Source: Nocardia goodfellowii
Lineage (GTDB): Bacteria; Actinomycetota; Actinomycetes; Mycobacteriales; Mycobacteriaceae
Direction of reading: 5' to 3'
Length of the DNA stretch: 64,000 nt
Assembly (NCBI RefSeq): GCF_017875645.1
Contig: NZ_JAGGMR010000001.1
Location: forward strand, 4,960,001-5,024,000
Shown here: positions 8,955-17,626 of the stretch, one piece after another
Numbering within the stretch: the stretch's first letter is position 1
How the letters are laid out: each line of letters opens with the position of its first letter
The notes under the pieces: model-generated
The model's database searches: none
What the model saw: the letters and a program-made list of their open reading frames with translations, nothing else
Told to the model about the DNA's origin: nothing
Position numbers and translations under genes: made by a program

Positions 8955-9926
8955 TCAGCCGATCACCGGCAGCGTCCGGTCGTCGGCGAGCCGTTTCAGC
9001 GCCCTTTGCATGACGCCGGTGACATAGTCGTAGCCACGATCCAGATCGAGCTCCGCGCCGAGGGCGGTACGCAGGTCGATGGGGTCGAGGAATTCGACGG
9101 TCACCTTGGTGGGCAACGGGATGTGGCCCGCGAGATCCCCGATATTGAGGCCCCACGGCAGCGCGATCGAAATCGGGAACACCTTGAGCCGCAACATCCG
9201 ATCCAGCCGCAGCAGCCGCGCCAGCCGATCACCCCGGGTGAGGATCAGCTGATTCTCGTGCGCCCCGTAGTTGATCACCGGCACGATCGGGACCTCGGCA
9301 TCCCAGGCCAGCCGCAGGAACCCGGTGCGCTGCGCGAAATCGATCTGGTCCTGCTCCCACGCGGGCCGATGCACCTCCCAGTCCCCGCCGGGATACACCA
9401 GCACCGCCGCCCCGCTCGCCAGCGCCGTGCGCGCGCTGTCCGGATCGGCGGCCACCGTCCCGAACTTCCGCAGATACCCGCCCAGCACCGGAAACGCCAT
9501 GACCAGATCGTGTGCCAGCTGATAGAACGGCCGTTCCGGCCCGAAATGCCGCGTGAACGCCAATGTCGTCACCACTACCTCGGGCGACACATTCCCCCCG
9601 GAGTGATTGCCCACCAACAGCATCGGTCCCGTCGCCGGGACCCGCTCGATTCCCTTGATCTCCGCCCGGAAATACAGCCGCACCAGCCGCCAGCTGAATT
9701 CCAGCGTCCGCGCGATGAATTCAGGATCTCGCTCCGCCATATCCGCACTCGGAACCCGCGCTTTCACCTGCTCCGACACCCACCCGGCGGCCCGGTCGAA
9801 CGGCAATAATCTACGGATTCCAGACGGCACCGGAACCTCCTCCAACGCGATGCACGATCGCAGACGGAATGCCTCGCACACCGCCCGCCAAACCTCGCCC
9901 GCCGGGATGTGGCCGGTCCGGCGCAC
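8955..9926 (-). CDS. Lysophospholipid / 1-acylglycerol-3-phosphate acyltransferase family protein
   Basis: 323 residues. The PlsC-like core has NHSGGNVSPE in place of the usual NHxxxxD catalytic motif (residues ~112-121) and VLVYPGGDWEVH as the phosphate-binding block. Actinobacterial hemolysin-type acyltransferases share this NHSGG/YPGGDWE pattern. The predicted reaction is acyl-CoA transfer to a lipid or polyketide hydroxyl at the membrane. It begins 9 bp after the ABC exporter stop, so it is probably translated with the biosynthetic operon upstream. The true start is uncertain; the first ~50 residues are poorly conserved in character. Confidence 0.85.
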   Translation of the reverse strand: MRRTGHIPAGEVWRAVCEAFRLRSCIALEEVPVPSGIRRLLPFDRAAGWVSEQVKARVPSADMAERDPEFIARTLEFSWRLVRLYFRAEIKGIERVPATGPMLLVGNHSGGNVSPEVVVTTLAFTRHFGPERPFYQLAHDLVMAFPVLGGYLRKFGTVAADPDSARTALASGAAVLVYPGGDWEVHRPAWEQDQIDFAQRTGFLRLAWDAEVPIVPVINYGAHENQLILTRGDRLARLLRLDRMLRLKVFPISIALPWGLNIGDLAGHIPLPTKVTVEFLDPIDLRTALGAELDLDRGYDYVTGVMQRALKRLADDRTLPVIG

Positions 9927-9934
9927 GGCGTCGA

Positions 9935-11830
9935 TCAGCCTCGGCCGGACACCACCTCGCCGGGCGCACTCGAATGTTCGGCGGGCACGAGGCGGCCGAA
10001 GTCCAGTTTCACCAGTTGGTCGGCGCAGTCGAAGTAGCGGTCGTCGTGGGTGATGACGATGACGGTCTTGCCGCGCTCCTTGAGTGCGGTGAGGATTTCG
10101 CGGTAGAAGACGTCGCGGAATTTGGGGTCCTGATCAGCGGCCCATTCGTCGAAGACGTAGATGGCGCGGTCTTCGAGCAGAGCGGTGAGCAGGGCGAGGC
10201 GCTTGCGCTGGCCTTGGGACAGATCGACGGTGGACAAGCGACCGTTCTCCACGGTCACCTTGTGCGAGATCTGGAGTTCCTCGAGGTAGCGGCGGACTTC
10301 GCCGTCGAGGTCGGGGCGGTCGAAACCGAGATATTCCTCGAACAAATGGAAATCGGTGAAGACGGCCGAGGAGTTCTGGCGGAACCACTCGATGTTCTCG
10401 TGATCGATCTGCTCGCCGTTGAGCGCTACCCGTCCGCTGCGCGGGACGTACAGACCGGTGATCAGTTTGGCGAGGGTGGACTTACCGCTGCCGTTGCCGC
10501 CGACGACGAAGGTGATCTGGCCGGGTTCGAAGACCAGGTCGAGCGGCCCGAGGTGGAAGCCTTCGTCGGTATCGGGGCCGGGGGCCATCGGCATGGGCAT
10601 GCCGTCGGCGCCGCCGTGGTGGATCCGCTTGTGGCCGTTGACATCCGGGCCGCCTGGACCGCCGGGAGGTGGGAAGTGCGGCGGATGCTGTCCGCGACCG
10701 CTGGGCGGTCCACCCGGACGGCCCTGTCCCGGACGACCCTGCCCGGGTGGGGGGATACCCGGGCCGGGACCGCCCGGCCCCGGCGCGCCGGGCGGCGGGA
10801 ACGGCGGCGGCAACTCGGTGCGGTAGCTGTAGCTGACACCGCTCAACTCCAGTCGCGCCGACTCGACCGCGGGCCGCTCGGTGTAGGGCAGTTGCTCCTC
10901 GTTGTGCAGCGTCGCCATGGACAGGTTCATGGTGCGGATCTTGGCCAGCGCCACATCGCCGCGCAGCAGGTCCGGCAGCCGGTGCATGAAGTTCTGCATC
11001 GGCATCGACAGGAAGGTCGTCACCAGGACGTAGGCGACCATCACATCGTGCGGCAGGTCCAGCGCGGAGGCGAGCACGAACAGGATCAGCGCCATCGTCC
11101 CGAGTTGCAGGATCTGCCCGATCCCTTGCGCGACAGCGAATTTGGAACCCGCGTCCATGTTCTGGTCGCGCAGCTCACCGGAGGTGCCGAGCAGCTGCCG
11201 GTCCATGAAGTCGCGGCGGCGGCCCCGGTGCAGTTTGAGTTCCTTGATGCCCAGTGTCACCGCCTGGAAGGACCGCAGCAGCGCGTCTTCGTTCTCGCGC
11301 GCCGCCTGGTATACCCGCCGGACTCGCTTCAGGAACGTCTCCACGCACGCGATGCCGAGCAGCGTGCCCGCGACGGTGATCGCGAAGATCGGCCCGGACA
11401 CCACCGACAGGAAGGCGAAGCAGCCGATGATGGTGGCCACGTCGATGCAGATGCTGGGGATCGCGGTCACCGCCTGCGACAGCGACCGGACGTCTTCGGT
11501 CAGGGTCGCCATCAGCCGGTGCATGCCGAGTCGTTCCAAATGCTCGAGCGGCGCGGAAACGATGCTGGAGCTCAGGTCGGCGCGCAGCCGGTAGATGGCG
11601 TCCTGAGCCAGCCGGATCAGCAGTATTTGCGAGAGCACGCCGCTGACCAGGATGACCAGCCCGGTGAGGGCGAAGGTCTGCACGGTGACTTCTGGGTGCG
11701 GTTCCGGCGACACCACCCCGCGGATCAGGGTGAGCAGGTAGGTGTTCGCCGCCCCGCAGACGAGGCCCGCGACCACCACGGCCGCGATCCGCACCCGGGA
11801 AATCGAGAGGAGAAATCTGATCAGTTGCAT
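9935..11830 (-). CDS. ABC exporter, fused permease-ATPase of cyclic-peptide/siderophore type, with Pro/Gly-rich insert
   Basis: 631 residues. Six membrane helices (1-~300) precede a complete ATPase: Walker A GGNGSGKST, signature LSQGQRKRL, Walker B region YVFDEWAADQDP and the switch His in VIVITHDDRYF. The DEWAADQDP form is typical of the SyrD/PvdE/YojI cyclic peptide exporters. Between the membrane domain and Walker A (about residues 335-425) is a long Pro/Gly/His-rich low-complexity insert ending in HHGGADGMPMPMAPGPD. The gene starts 35 bp after the type III PKS stop, which suggests that it exports the product of the cluster or of a linked lipid pathway. Confidence 0.88.
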   Translation of the reverse strand: MQLIRFLLSISRVRIAAVVVAGLVCGAANTYLLTLIRGVVSPEPHPEVTVQTFALTGLVILVSGVLSQILLIRLAQDAIYRLRADLSSSIVSAPLEHLERLGMHRLMATLTEDVRSLSQAVTAIPSICIDVATIIGCFAFLSVVSGPIFAITVAGTLLGIACVETFLKRVRRVYQAARENEDALLRSFQAVTLGIKELKLHRGRRRDFMDRQLLGTSGELRDQNMDAGSKFAVAQGIGQILQLGTMALILFVLASALDLPHDVMVAYVLVTTFLSMPMQNFMHRLPDLLRGDVALAKIRTMNLSMATLHNEEQLPYTERPAVESARLELSGVSYSYRTELPPPFPPPGAPGPGGPGPGIPPPGQGRPGQGRPGGPPSGRGQHPPHFPPPGGPGGPDVNGHKRIHHGGADGMPMPMAPGPDTDEGFHLGPLDLVFEPGQITFVVGGNGSGKSTLAKLITGLYVPRSGRVALNGEQIDHENIEWFRQNSSAVFTDFHLFEEYLGFDRPDLDGEVRRYLEELQISHKVTVENGRLSTVDLSQGQRKRLALLTALLEDRAIYVFDEWAADQDPKFRDVFYREILTALKERGKTVIVITHDDRYFDCADQLVKLDFGRLVPAEHSSAPGEVVSGRG

Positions 11831-11864
11831 TGCTACTGCGCTTCTTTCGAGGATTTCGCGGCGA

Positions 11865-13073
11865 CTATCGGCGAATGATGTCGAAGATCATGCCCTCGAG
11901 GGTGACCCCCGGCGCGAAGGAGAACGCCACGCCCGTCGAAATCGGGGCCGTGGATTCGGACTGCTGAATCATGCTCTGCAACACGAAGATCAGCGAGACG
12001 CTCAGCATGTTGCCGTGCTCAGCCAGGATGTCCCAGCTGGGCGCGGCCGTTTCCGGCGGAATCCCGAGCGAGCGCGCGGATTGCTCGATGATCTTCGGCC
12101 CGCCCGGATGAATGGCCCACAGCTCGACATCGGTTTTGCTCAACCCATTGCGCTGCAACGCTTCGGTAACCACCGGGTCGACGCCGTGCAGAATATACTG
12201 CGGCAGGCTTTCGGCGAGTTCGCAGGTGATGCCGTTGTCGTTGACGCGCAACACGATTCCGTCTTCGGCGTCGTCGAACAGCTGGCTGAAGGTGTCGCGG
12301 ATGACCACGCTGCCCGGCGCCAGTGGCTGACGCACCTGTCCGGCGCCGATCACCACCGCACCGCAGCCGTCACCGAAGAGGCTGTGGATGATGACGTCAT
12401 TGACGTTGTCGTCGAACACGGCGTTCACCGAGCTGAGCTCCAAGGCGATCACCAGCGCCTTCTTGTCCGGATGCGCGCGCACGTAATCAGCGGCCGACCG
12501 GATGCCGTTCATCGCCGCGGCGCAGCCCATGAAGTTCACCATGACCCGCCCGATCGCGGGCGAGAGGCCCAGCTTCTTGACCACGGCCACGTCCACCCCG
12601 GGCGCGATGAATCCGGTGCTGGTCACGAAGACCATCAACCCGATTTCGGCGGCCGGGTCCGCGATACCGGCGATGGCACGGCCGGCCACATCGACCGCCA
12701 ACGGCACCGCGTGCTCGTAGAACAGGTCCATCCGTTCCCGGATGGTCGCCGGCTTGCGGCTGTAGGCCAGGAATTCCGGATGCAGCGGATCGACCGCGAG
12801 GTGGCGGTTGTCGATCATGGTCTTCTGGTAGATGCGCGGAATACGGGTCTGCTGCGCCGGATCGGCGAACAGCGCGGCCACCTTCTCGGCCGCCTCGGCT
12901 TGCGAGTACACCTCGCTCGGCGACCCCGTCGCGATCCCTTCGATCACCGCCACCGTGGTCGGCGGAGCGGGCGGAAGCGCTCCGTATCCGTGCGCTGCCC
13001 CCACCAAGTGCCGACCCGTGTTTTGCGAAAACACCGTGGGCCGAGCGCCACCCTCATCGATTGTCACAGACAC
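11865..13073 (-). CDS. Type III polyketide synthase (PKS11/PKS18-like)
   Basis: 402 residues of chalcone-synthase fold. The catalytic triad is visible: Cys in NFMGCAAAMNG, His in WAIHPGGPKI and Asn in EHGNMLS. FMGCAAAMN is the form found in mycobacterial alkylpyrone/alkylresorcinol synthases, so a long-chain acyl-CoA starter with malonyl-CoA extension is the likely reaction (inference). A GTG at 13073 is chosen over an upstream ATG because a strong AAAGGAAG ribosome site lies 6 bases before it. It sits between a desaturase and an exporter in one leftward operon. Confidence 0.9.
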   Translation of the reverse strand: MSVTIDEGGARPTVFSQNTGRHLVGAAHGYGALPPAPPTTVAVIEGIATGSPSEVYSQAEAAEKVAALFADPAQQTRIPRIYQKTMIDNRHLAVDPLHPEFLAYSRKPATIRERMDLFYEHAVPLAVDVAGRAIAGIADPAAEIGLMVFVTSTGFIAPGVDVAVVKKLGLSPAIGRVMVNFMGCAAAMNGIRSAADYVRAHPDKKALVIALELSSVNAVFDDNVNDVIIHSLFGDGCGAVVIGAGQVRQPLAPGSVVIRDTFSQLFDDAEDGIVLRVNDNGITCELAESLPQYILHGVDPVVTEALQRNGLSKTDVELWAIHPGGPKIIEQSARSLGIPPETAAPSWDILAEHGNMLSVSLIFVLQSMIQQSESTAPISTGVAFSFAPGVTLEGMIFDIIRR

Positions 13074-13157
13074 GAATTTCTTCCTTTCGAGAAAAGATAT
13101 GGCGACCACACCGCCACCCTCCAGACGGCACGGTCTCCGACGAATAGCGAAACCGGT

Positions 13158-14630
13158 TCAGACCGTTCCGATTCCGGTGAAGCCCTGGGCCGTATAGGTG
13201 GCGCACGTCTTCAACGCCGAGGGCGACAGATGTTCACGCACGAAGCCCCACTTGTTCTCCTCGGCTTCGCGTGATGGTGAAAGCAGATAAGTCCGAATCT
13301 GTTTCGGGAACCGGTCGGTGAAGAAGCTCTTCGCGGGCAGCCATTCCACCCCGAATTTCTCCGCCTCCTCGCGCACCACGTCCTCGGTCGCGATATTGGC
13401 GAATCCGGAGCGCTGGTAGGGCAGGACGTGATGCACCCGGTGCGAGCTCAGGCCCGCGGACAGGAAGCAGTCGACCCAGCGGTTACCGACGACTGTCAGG
13501 TCGTAGGCCTGTTCGAGCTGGTTCACGCCCCAGTCCTCGGTGTCGGAATGCAGTTCCTCGGTATCGACCTCGAAGTCGTGGCTGGCCACCACCAGGAAGG
13601 TGCTCACCCACATGGTGACGACGAATTGCAATGCCCAGGCCCAGAAGTCGCCGGCCAGCGTGAACGCCACCAGTTCGGCGATCAGCAGGAAGCGCACGCC
13701 GAACGAACCCACGAAGTGACCCATCGCGCCCCGCCGAGTGCCGTACATATCGCGCACCCCGACCTGGCGGACCAGGCGGCAGACATCGAGCAACCGGATG
13801 AGCATGCCGGTCACGGTGTGCCCGAATTTGTGCATGGTGTGCACCGGAATTCGATACAGCCGCGGCACCTGCATCATCATCGTGAAGACGTTCTTCTTGA
13901 TATCGACTTCACTCTGGGTGTGCGGATGGTGCAGCAGTGCGTGCCCGTCGGCGGTGACAAACGCCAGCGCGACATAGTTGAGGTCGAAAGCGTTCACAAA
14001 AACCTTCGACAGCTGGGTCTTCTGCGCCCGGTGGATCGCGTAGTGCCCGAAGCCGGCCAGCGAACTACGCAGCACGACCATCGCGATCACGAACACCGGC
14101 AACGGCATCCAGTTCGGATCGGCCAGGCGCAACCCCTGCACGGCGAAATACAGCACCGCGAGCACCGCGACCACAATGTTGAACAGCGTGTCCATCCGCT
14201 GCAGGCGGACCGCCAGTTCCGGCTCCTTCAACCGCGCCTTGATCTGGTGCAGCAGGTCGTTCTTGTCGTCGAACCGGTACTTCGGGGTGTCGCGCCAGCT
14301 GTCGAAACCTTCCTTGAACAGGAAGTCCGGCGCGTTCGCCTTGGGGTGGATGTCCTCCGGAATCGCTTGGCGGTCAAGGGCGTACCGCTCGATCATGCGC
14401 CCGATCCGCTCCGGATCCTTGTGGTAGGAGCCGATGATCGAGGTGATGTCGCGGTTCTTGGTGCGGCCGATGAAGAACTCGCCGCCGGGATGCTTGGAGA
14501 TCCACTGACTCAGGTCATAGGCTTTGCCGTTGTACACCCAGACGTTCGACACCGGCGGGGGGCCGGGCGGCGGACCGGGCGGTCGACGGAATTCCTGCTC
14601 CTCGGTAGCGGGGCGGTCACTCGTCGTCAT
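13158..14630 (-). CDS. Cytochrome b5-fused fatty acid desaturase/hydroxylase
   Basis: 490 residues. After a Pro-rich leader, a cytochrome b5-like heme domain shows ISKHPGGEFFIG (heme ligand His in HPGG). A membrane desaturase domain follows with three His boxes: GHYAIH, HALLHHPHT and SSHRVHHVLP, plus helices around residues 165-215 and 320-365. Such fusions accept electrons internally and introduce double bonds or hydroxyls into acyl chains. ATG 14630 has AAAGGA 6 bases upstream and is preferred to ATG 14654. It is the first gene of the PKS operon, 84 bp before the PKS start. Confidence 0.88.
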   Translation of the reverse strand: MTTSDRPATEEQEFRRPPGPPPGPPPVSNVWVYNGKAYDLSQWISKHPGGEFFIGRTKNRDITSIIGSYHKDPERIGRMIERYALDRQAIPEDIHPKANAPDFLFKEGFDSWRDTPKYRFDDKNDLLHQIKARLKEPELAVRLQRMDTLFNIVVAVLAVLYFAVQGLRLADPNWMPLPVFVIAMVVLRSSLAGFGHYAIHRAQKTQLSKVFVNAFDLNYVALAFVTADGHALLHHPHTQSEVDIKKNVFTMMMQVPRLYRIPVHTMHKFGHTVTGMLIRLLDVCRLVRQVGVRDMYGTRRGAMGHFVGSFGVRFLLIAELVAFTLAGDFWAWALQFVVTMWVSTFLVVASHDFEVDTEELHSDTEDWGVNQLEQAYDLTVVGNRWVDCFLSAGLSSHRVHHVLPYQRSGFANIATEDVVREEAEKFGVEWLPAKSFFTDRFPKQIRTYLLSPSREAEENKWGFVREHLSPSALKTCATYTAQGFTGIGTV

Positions 14631-14734
14631 CTCTATCCTTTGGAACAGGGTCATAGCTCGCGCCGCGGGCGGAGGGGTGCTGAGCGTTGCGTCAGAATCA
14701 TCCGGGCGGCTGCTTGCATCTCACTGAACAATCT

Positions 14735-14750
14735 CTTAAACCGGTTTAGG
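14735..14750. promoter_or_regulatory. Palindrome upstream of the PKS/desaturase operon
   Basis: A perfect 12-bp palindrome (TAAACCGGTTTA, 14737-14748), extended to 16 bp with one wobble, lies about 105 bp upstream of the desaturase start, in an otherwise GC-rich leader. The AT-containing symmetric site is a plausible repressor operator. No regulator gene is adjacent. Confidence 0.4.
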
Positions 14751-14794
14751 CGTTGCAGAGTTGGGGTAGCGAACTCGCCCCGAAAACGGGAAAG

Positions 14795-14845
14795 CCGGTC
14801 CGGAGGCAGGGAACAGCCGAAGCCGCCCCCACGCTTCCGGACCGG
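14795..14845 (-). terminator. Candidate terminator hairpin downstream of the LprG-like gene
   Basis: Perfect 10-bp inverted repeat CCGGTCCGGA (14795-14804) / TCCGGACCGG (14836-14845) with a 31-base loop region just after the lipoprotein stop. There is no T-run; actinobacterial terminators often lack one. The assignment is tentative. Confidence 0.3.
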
Positions 14846-14868
14846 TCTGCGATGCCGGTCGATAAGAA

Positions 14869-15696
14869 CTAACTGCCGGGCTTGAGCACGTTGACCGGCT
14901 TGCCGTGATCGGTCAGGTCCAGCTTGATCTCGCCCTGGTCCTTCTTCACGATGGCGCGGATCAGGTTCGGGCCGGTGCCCGGCGAAGCGGCCGTGGACGG
15001 CAACTGGGTGGCCGAGGTGGTCGGCGGCGCAACGTCCTTGATCCACAGGGTGATCGGCAGTTCGCCGACGCCCTCGCCGGCCCGCGGCGCGATCGGATCG
15101 ATCGCCGAACCGCTGATGGTGCCGGTGACCTTCACGGTGTCGACGCCGTCGATCTTCTCGCGGCCCTCGGCCTTCGCGTTCTTGACCTGCGCGATGACGT
15201 TGGCGAGGCCCTTGTCCTTGTCCAGCAGGATGCCCGGATCGTAGATCTTCTCCGCCGGACCGATCTTGGTGTAGGTGGAGCCGTCGGTCAGTGCGTACAG
15301 CGTCTTGTCGACGACCAGGAACTTGGCCTCGATGAAGTCGGCTTCCGGCTTGGTGCGAATCTTCGCCTCACCCTGGGCCGCCCCCTGGCCCTGCGGCTGG
15401 TTGGTGACGCCCGCGTCGATCTTCTCCATCGGCAGGTTCGGGATGTTGGTCACGTTCAGATCCATGTGCACCGCCTGCAGCGTCTGCGTGGTCTTCGCGC
15501 ATTCCGACACGAGCTGGGTGCCCTCGGGCAGCTCGGTCGGCGGGGGTGCGGTGGTGGTCGCGGAGGACGATTCGTTCGAGCTGCAACCGGTCACCAGCGC
15601 GGCGAACACCGACGCCGCCATAACGACTGGCGCGATGCCCCGCCGACCGACCCGGAGTCGTCGGGTGATTCGCGTACGCGTGGTCAAGTCACTCAT
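14869..15696 (-). CDS. LppX/LprAFG-family lipoprotein (LprG-like)
   Basis: 275 residues. A basic N-terminus and hydrophobic helix lead to the lipobox LVTGC near residue 38, then a Ser/Thr/Pro linker and an LprG-type half-barrel domain (VDKTLYALTDGSTYTKIGP, DPGILLDKDKGL). Mycobacterial LprG carries triacylated lipids between the membrane and the mycolate outer layer; a similar lipid-shuttle role is inferred. The usual partner Rv1410-type MFS transporter is not adjacent. The gene is monocistronic and divergent from the symporter gene. Confidence 0.85.
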   Translation of the reverse strand: MSDLTTRTRITRRLRVGRRGIAPVVMAASVFAALVTGCSSNESSSATTTAPPPTELPEGTQLVSECAKTTQTLQAVHMDLNVTNIPNLPMEKIDAGVTNQPQGQGAAQGEAKIRTKPEADFIEAKFLVVDKTLYALTDGSTYTKIGPAEKIYDPGILLDKDKGLANVIAQVKNAKAEGREKIDGVDTVKVTGTISGSAIDPIAPRAGEGVGELPITLWIKDVAPPTTSATQLPSTAASPGTGPNLIRAIVKKDQGEIKLDLTDHGKPVNVLKPGS

Positions 15697-15759
15697 ATAA
15701 GCCCCTGAGGAGGTTTCGTTCTACCAGCAAGTGAGAGGCATTCTGCCGCCCCCCAACGC

Positions 15760-15775
15760 AGTAGTATGTACTACT
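15760..15775. promoter_or_regulatory. Inverted repeat AGTAGTA-TG-TACTACT
   Basis: Seven-base perfect arms around a 2-base centre, 64 bp upstream of the lipoprotein start. The size and symmetry fit a dimeric repressor site, possibly MarR or GntR type. The binding protein is unknown. Confidence 0.4.
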
Positions 15776-15995
15776 TGTCCGGAATTCGGCTTGTCAGGTG
15801 CGAGTTGCGCTGCGGCGTCAGCGTTCTCGCAGCAAAGTCACCGGTCACCGGTGTCCGAGCGGGCGGAACGCCGAGTGCGTGACCGCCGACGCATGCGGCG
15901 GTGCGTCGTGCCGCGGCGCCATCGGCCGGGCCCCGGCGAAATAGGTCGGATGAATCCCTTATCCTTTGTGCATTGTGAACTACTCCGTGACGGTG

Positions 15996-16019
15996 GTGCA
16001 CCTGGTCGCCAGGTTGCAC
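15996..16019 (+). promoter_or_regulatory. Hairpin in the symporter leader
   Basis: GTGCACCTGG and CCAGGTTGCAC form a 10-bp stem with one bulged T and a TCG loop about 86 bp before the symporter start. It could be an operator or an mRNA leader structure. Confidence 0.3.
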
Positions 16020-16104
16020 GTAGACCTGGGCCGGCTCGCCGCCCACCTGTGTCGCTGACCTGCGCCCGCAACCCGGTCAGAGCCGTTCCACTTGGAGTTT
16101 TCCC

Positions 16105-17418
16105 ATGTCTTCCCCTGTTTCTTCGCGTGCCCTGAACCCGGCGCGCTGGTCCTTCGGCGTGCAGATCCTGCTCGGCCTCGTCGTCGGCGTCGCGGCCGGG
16201 TTCCTCGCCCGCGCCACCGGCGCCGCCTGGCTCACCAGCACGCTGACCCAGATCGGCAGCATCTTCGTGCAGCTGCTCAAGCTCGCCGTGCCGCCACTGG
16301 TGTTCACCGCGGTGCTGGTCAGCGTCGCCGGACTGCGGCACGTCACCAATGCCGCGCGGCTGGCCGGGCGGACACTGCTGTGGTTCCTCGGGACCTCGCT
16401 GATCGCGGTCGCCGTCGGCATCACCCTCGGACTGATCACCAACCCGGGACGCGGCGTCGAGCTGACGCTGACCGGGGTGAAAGTGCCCGAGCACAAGAGC
16501 GGCTGGACCGACTTCCTCACCGGCATCATCCCGACCAATGTCGTCGGGGCCTTCACCAATGGCAATGTGCTGCAACTGGTCTTCCTCGGTCTGGTCTTCG
16601 GCATCGCCGCCCTGAAGCTCGGCGAAGCCGCCAAACCCGTGCTGGACCTTGCCGAATCGATATTGCAGCTGGTGCAGAAGGCGCTGTGGTGGGTGATCCG
16701 GCTCGCGCCGATCGGCACCGCGGGACTGATCGGCAAGGCAGTCGCCAGCTACGGCTGGAACCTGATCCAGCCCCTGGCCACCTTCACCGCCGCCATCTAC
16801 ATCGGCTGCTTCCTGGTCCTCGCGGTGGTCTACCCGGTGCTGCTGCGCGTAGTCGCCGGCGTGAATCCGGTCCGCTTCTACGCCAAGGCCTGGCCCGCGC
16901 TCGAGCTGGCGTTCGTCTCGCGCTCCTCGATCGGCACCATGCCGTTGACCCAGCGGATCACCATCGAAAGGCTCGGTGTCCCCAGCGAATACGGGTCCTT
17001 CGCGGTGCCGTTCGGAGCGACCACCAAGATGGACGGTTGCGCGGCCGTCTACCCGGCGGTGGCGGCCATCTTCGTCGCTCAGATCAGCGGCATCGACCTC
17101 GGCATCCGTGACTATCTGCTGATCGCGTTCGTGTCGGTGGTCGGCTCCGCGGCCACCGCGGGACTCACCGGGGCGATCGTGATGCTGACCCTGACGCTGT
17201 CCACCCTCGGCCTGCCGTTGGCCGCGGCCGGGCTGCTGCTCGCCATCGATCCGATCCTGGACATGATCCGCACCGCGACCAACGTCGCGGGGCAGATGGT
17301 GGTGCCGGTACTGGTCGCCAAGCGGGAGGGAATCCTCGACCAGGAGATCTTCGACCAGCCCTCGGCCCCGTTGACGGGGGCCGATCCCGCACCGAAGCCG
17401 GAGCCGGTCGCCGCCTGA
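16105..17418 (+). CDS. Dicarboxylate/amino acid:cation symporter (DAACS family)
   Basis: 437 residues with eight or more membrane segments. The re-entrant serine-rich hairpin is seen as SRSSIGTMPLTQ and the conserved binding block as FGATTKMDGCAAVYP, followed by TAGLTGAIVMLTLTLSTLGLP. These are the SDF/GltP-DctA landmarks, so it likely imports a C4-dicarboxylate or acidic amino acid with protons or sodium. The ATG at 16105 gives a normal N-terminus. The C-terminal tail is short and Pro-rich. Confidence 0.9.
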   Translation: MSSPVSSRALNPARWSFGVQILLGLVVGVAAGFLARATGAAWLTSTLTQIGSIFVQLLKLAVPPLVFTAVLVSVAGLRHVTNAARLAGRTLLWFLGTSLIAVAVGITLGLITNPGRGVELTLTGVKVPEHKSGWTDFLTGIIPTNVVGAFTNGNVLQLVFLGLVFGIAALKLGEAAKPVLDLAESILQLVQKALWWVIRLAPIGTAGLIGKAVASYGWNLIQPLATFTAAIYIGCFLVLAVVYPVLLRVVAGVNPVRFYAKAWPALELAFVSRSSIGTMPLTQRITIERLGVPSEYGSFAVPFGATTKMDGCAAVYPAVAAIFVAQISGIDLGIRDYLLIAFVSVVGSAATAGLTGAIVMLTLTLSTLGLPLAAAGLLLAIDPILDMIRTATNVAGQMVVPVLVAKREGILDQEIFDQPSAPLTGADPAPKPEPVAA

Positions 17419-17489
17419 GCTGTCGGCCCGGCGTTATCGATTATTGATCGAATCGGATACGTGTCGAAACCATCCGGATGACAATGATC

Positions 17490-17503
17490 AATCTTCGAAG
17501 ATT
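17490..17503. promoter_or_regulatory. 14-bp perfect palindrome upstream of the DUF4239 gene
   Basis: AATCTTCGAAGATT, with a second 10-bp palindrome CATCCGGATG just before it (17471-17480). Both lie in the AT-richer 208-bp gap before the DUF4239 gene. Operator function is a guess. Confidence 0.3.
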
Positions 17504-17626
17504 CGCTACCGCAACGGTTTTCGCGGAATATCATCAGACAGCGCGTGAAATGCACTGAGCTGTATCTGATTCGAATATTCCGCTGTAAATCTTCTGGTAG
17601 CCGTTTCGAAGCAAAGGGCATGCGCC

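Larger units (their letters stand above)
15697..16104. other. 408-bp intergenic region between lprG-like gene and symporter
   Basis: No convincing gene. It holds the divergent start regions for the lipoprotein (left) and symporter (right). Two symmetric elements are listed separately (15760-15775 and 15996-16019). The sequence between them is slightly more AT-rich than the coding regions. Confidence 0.6.
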
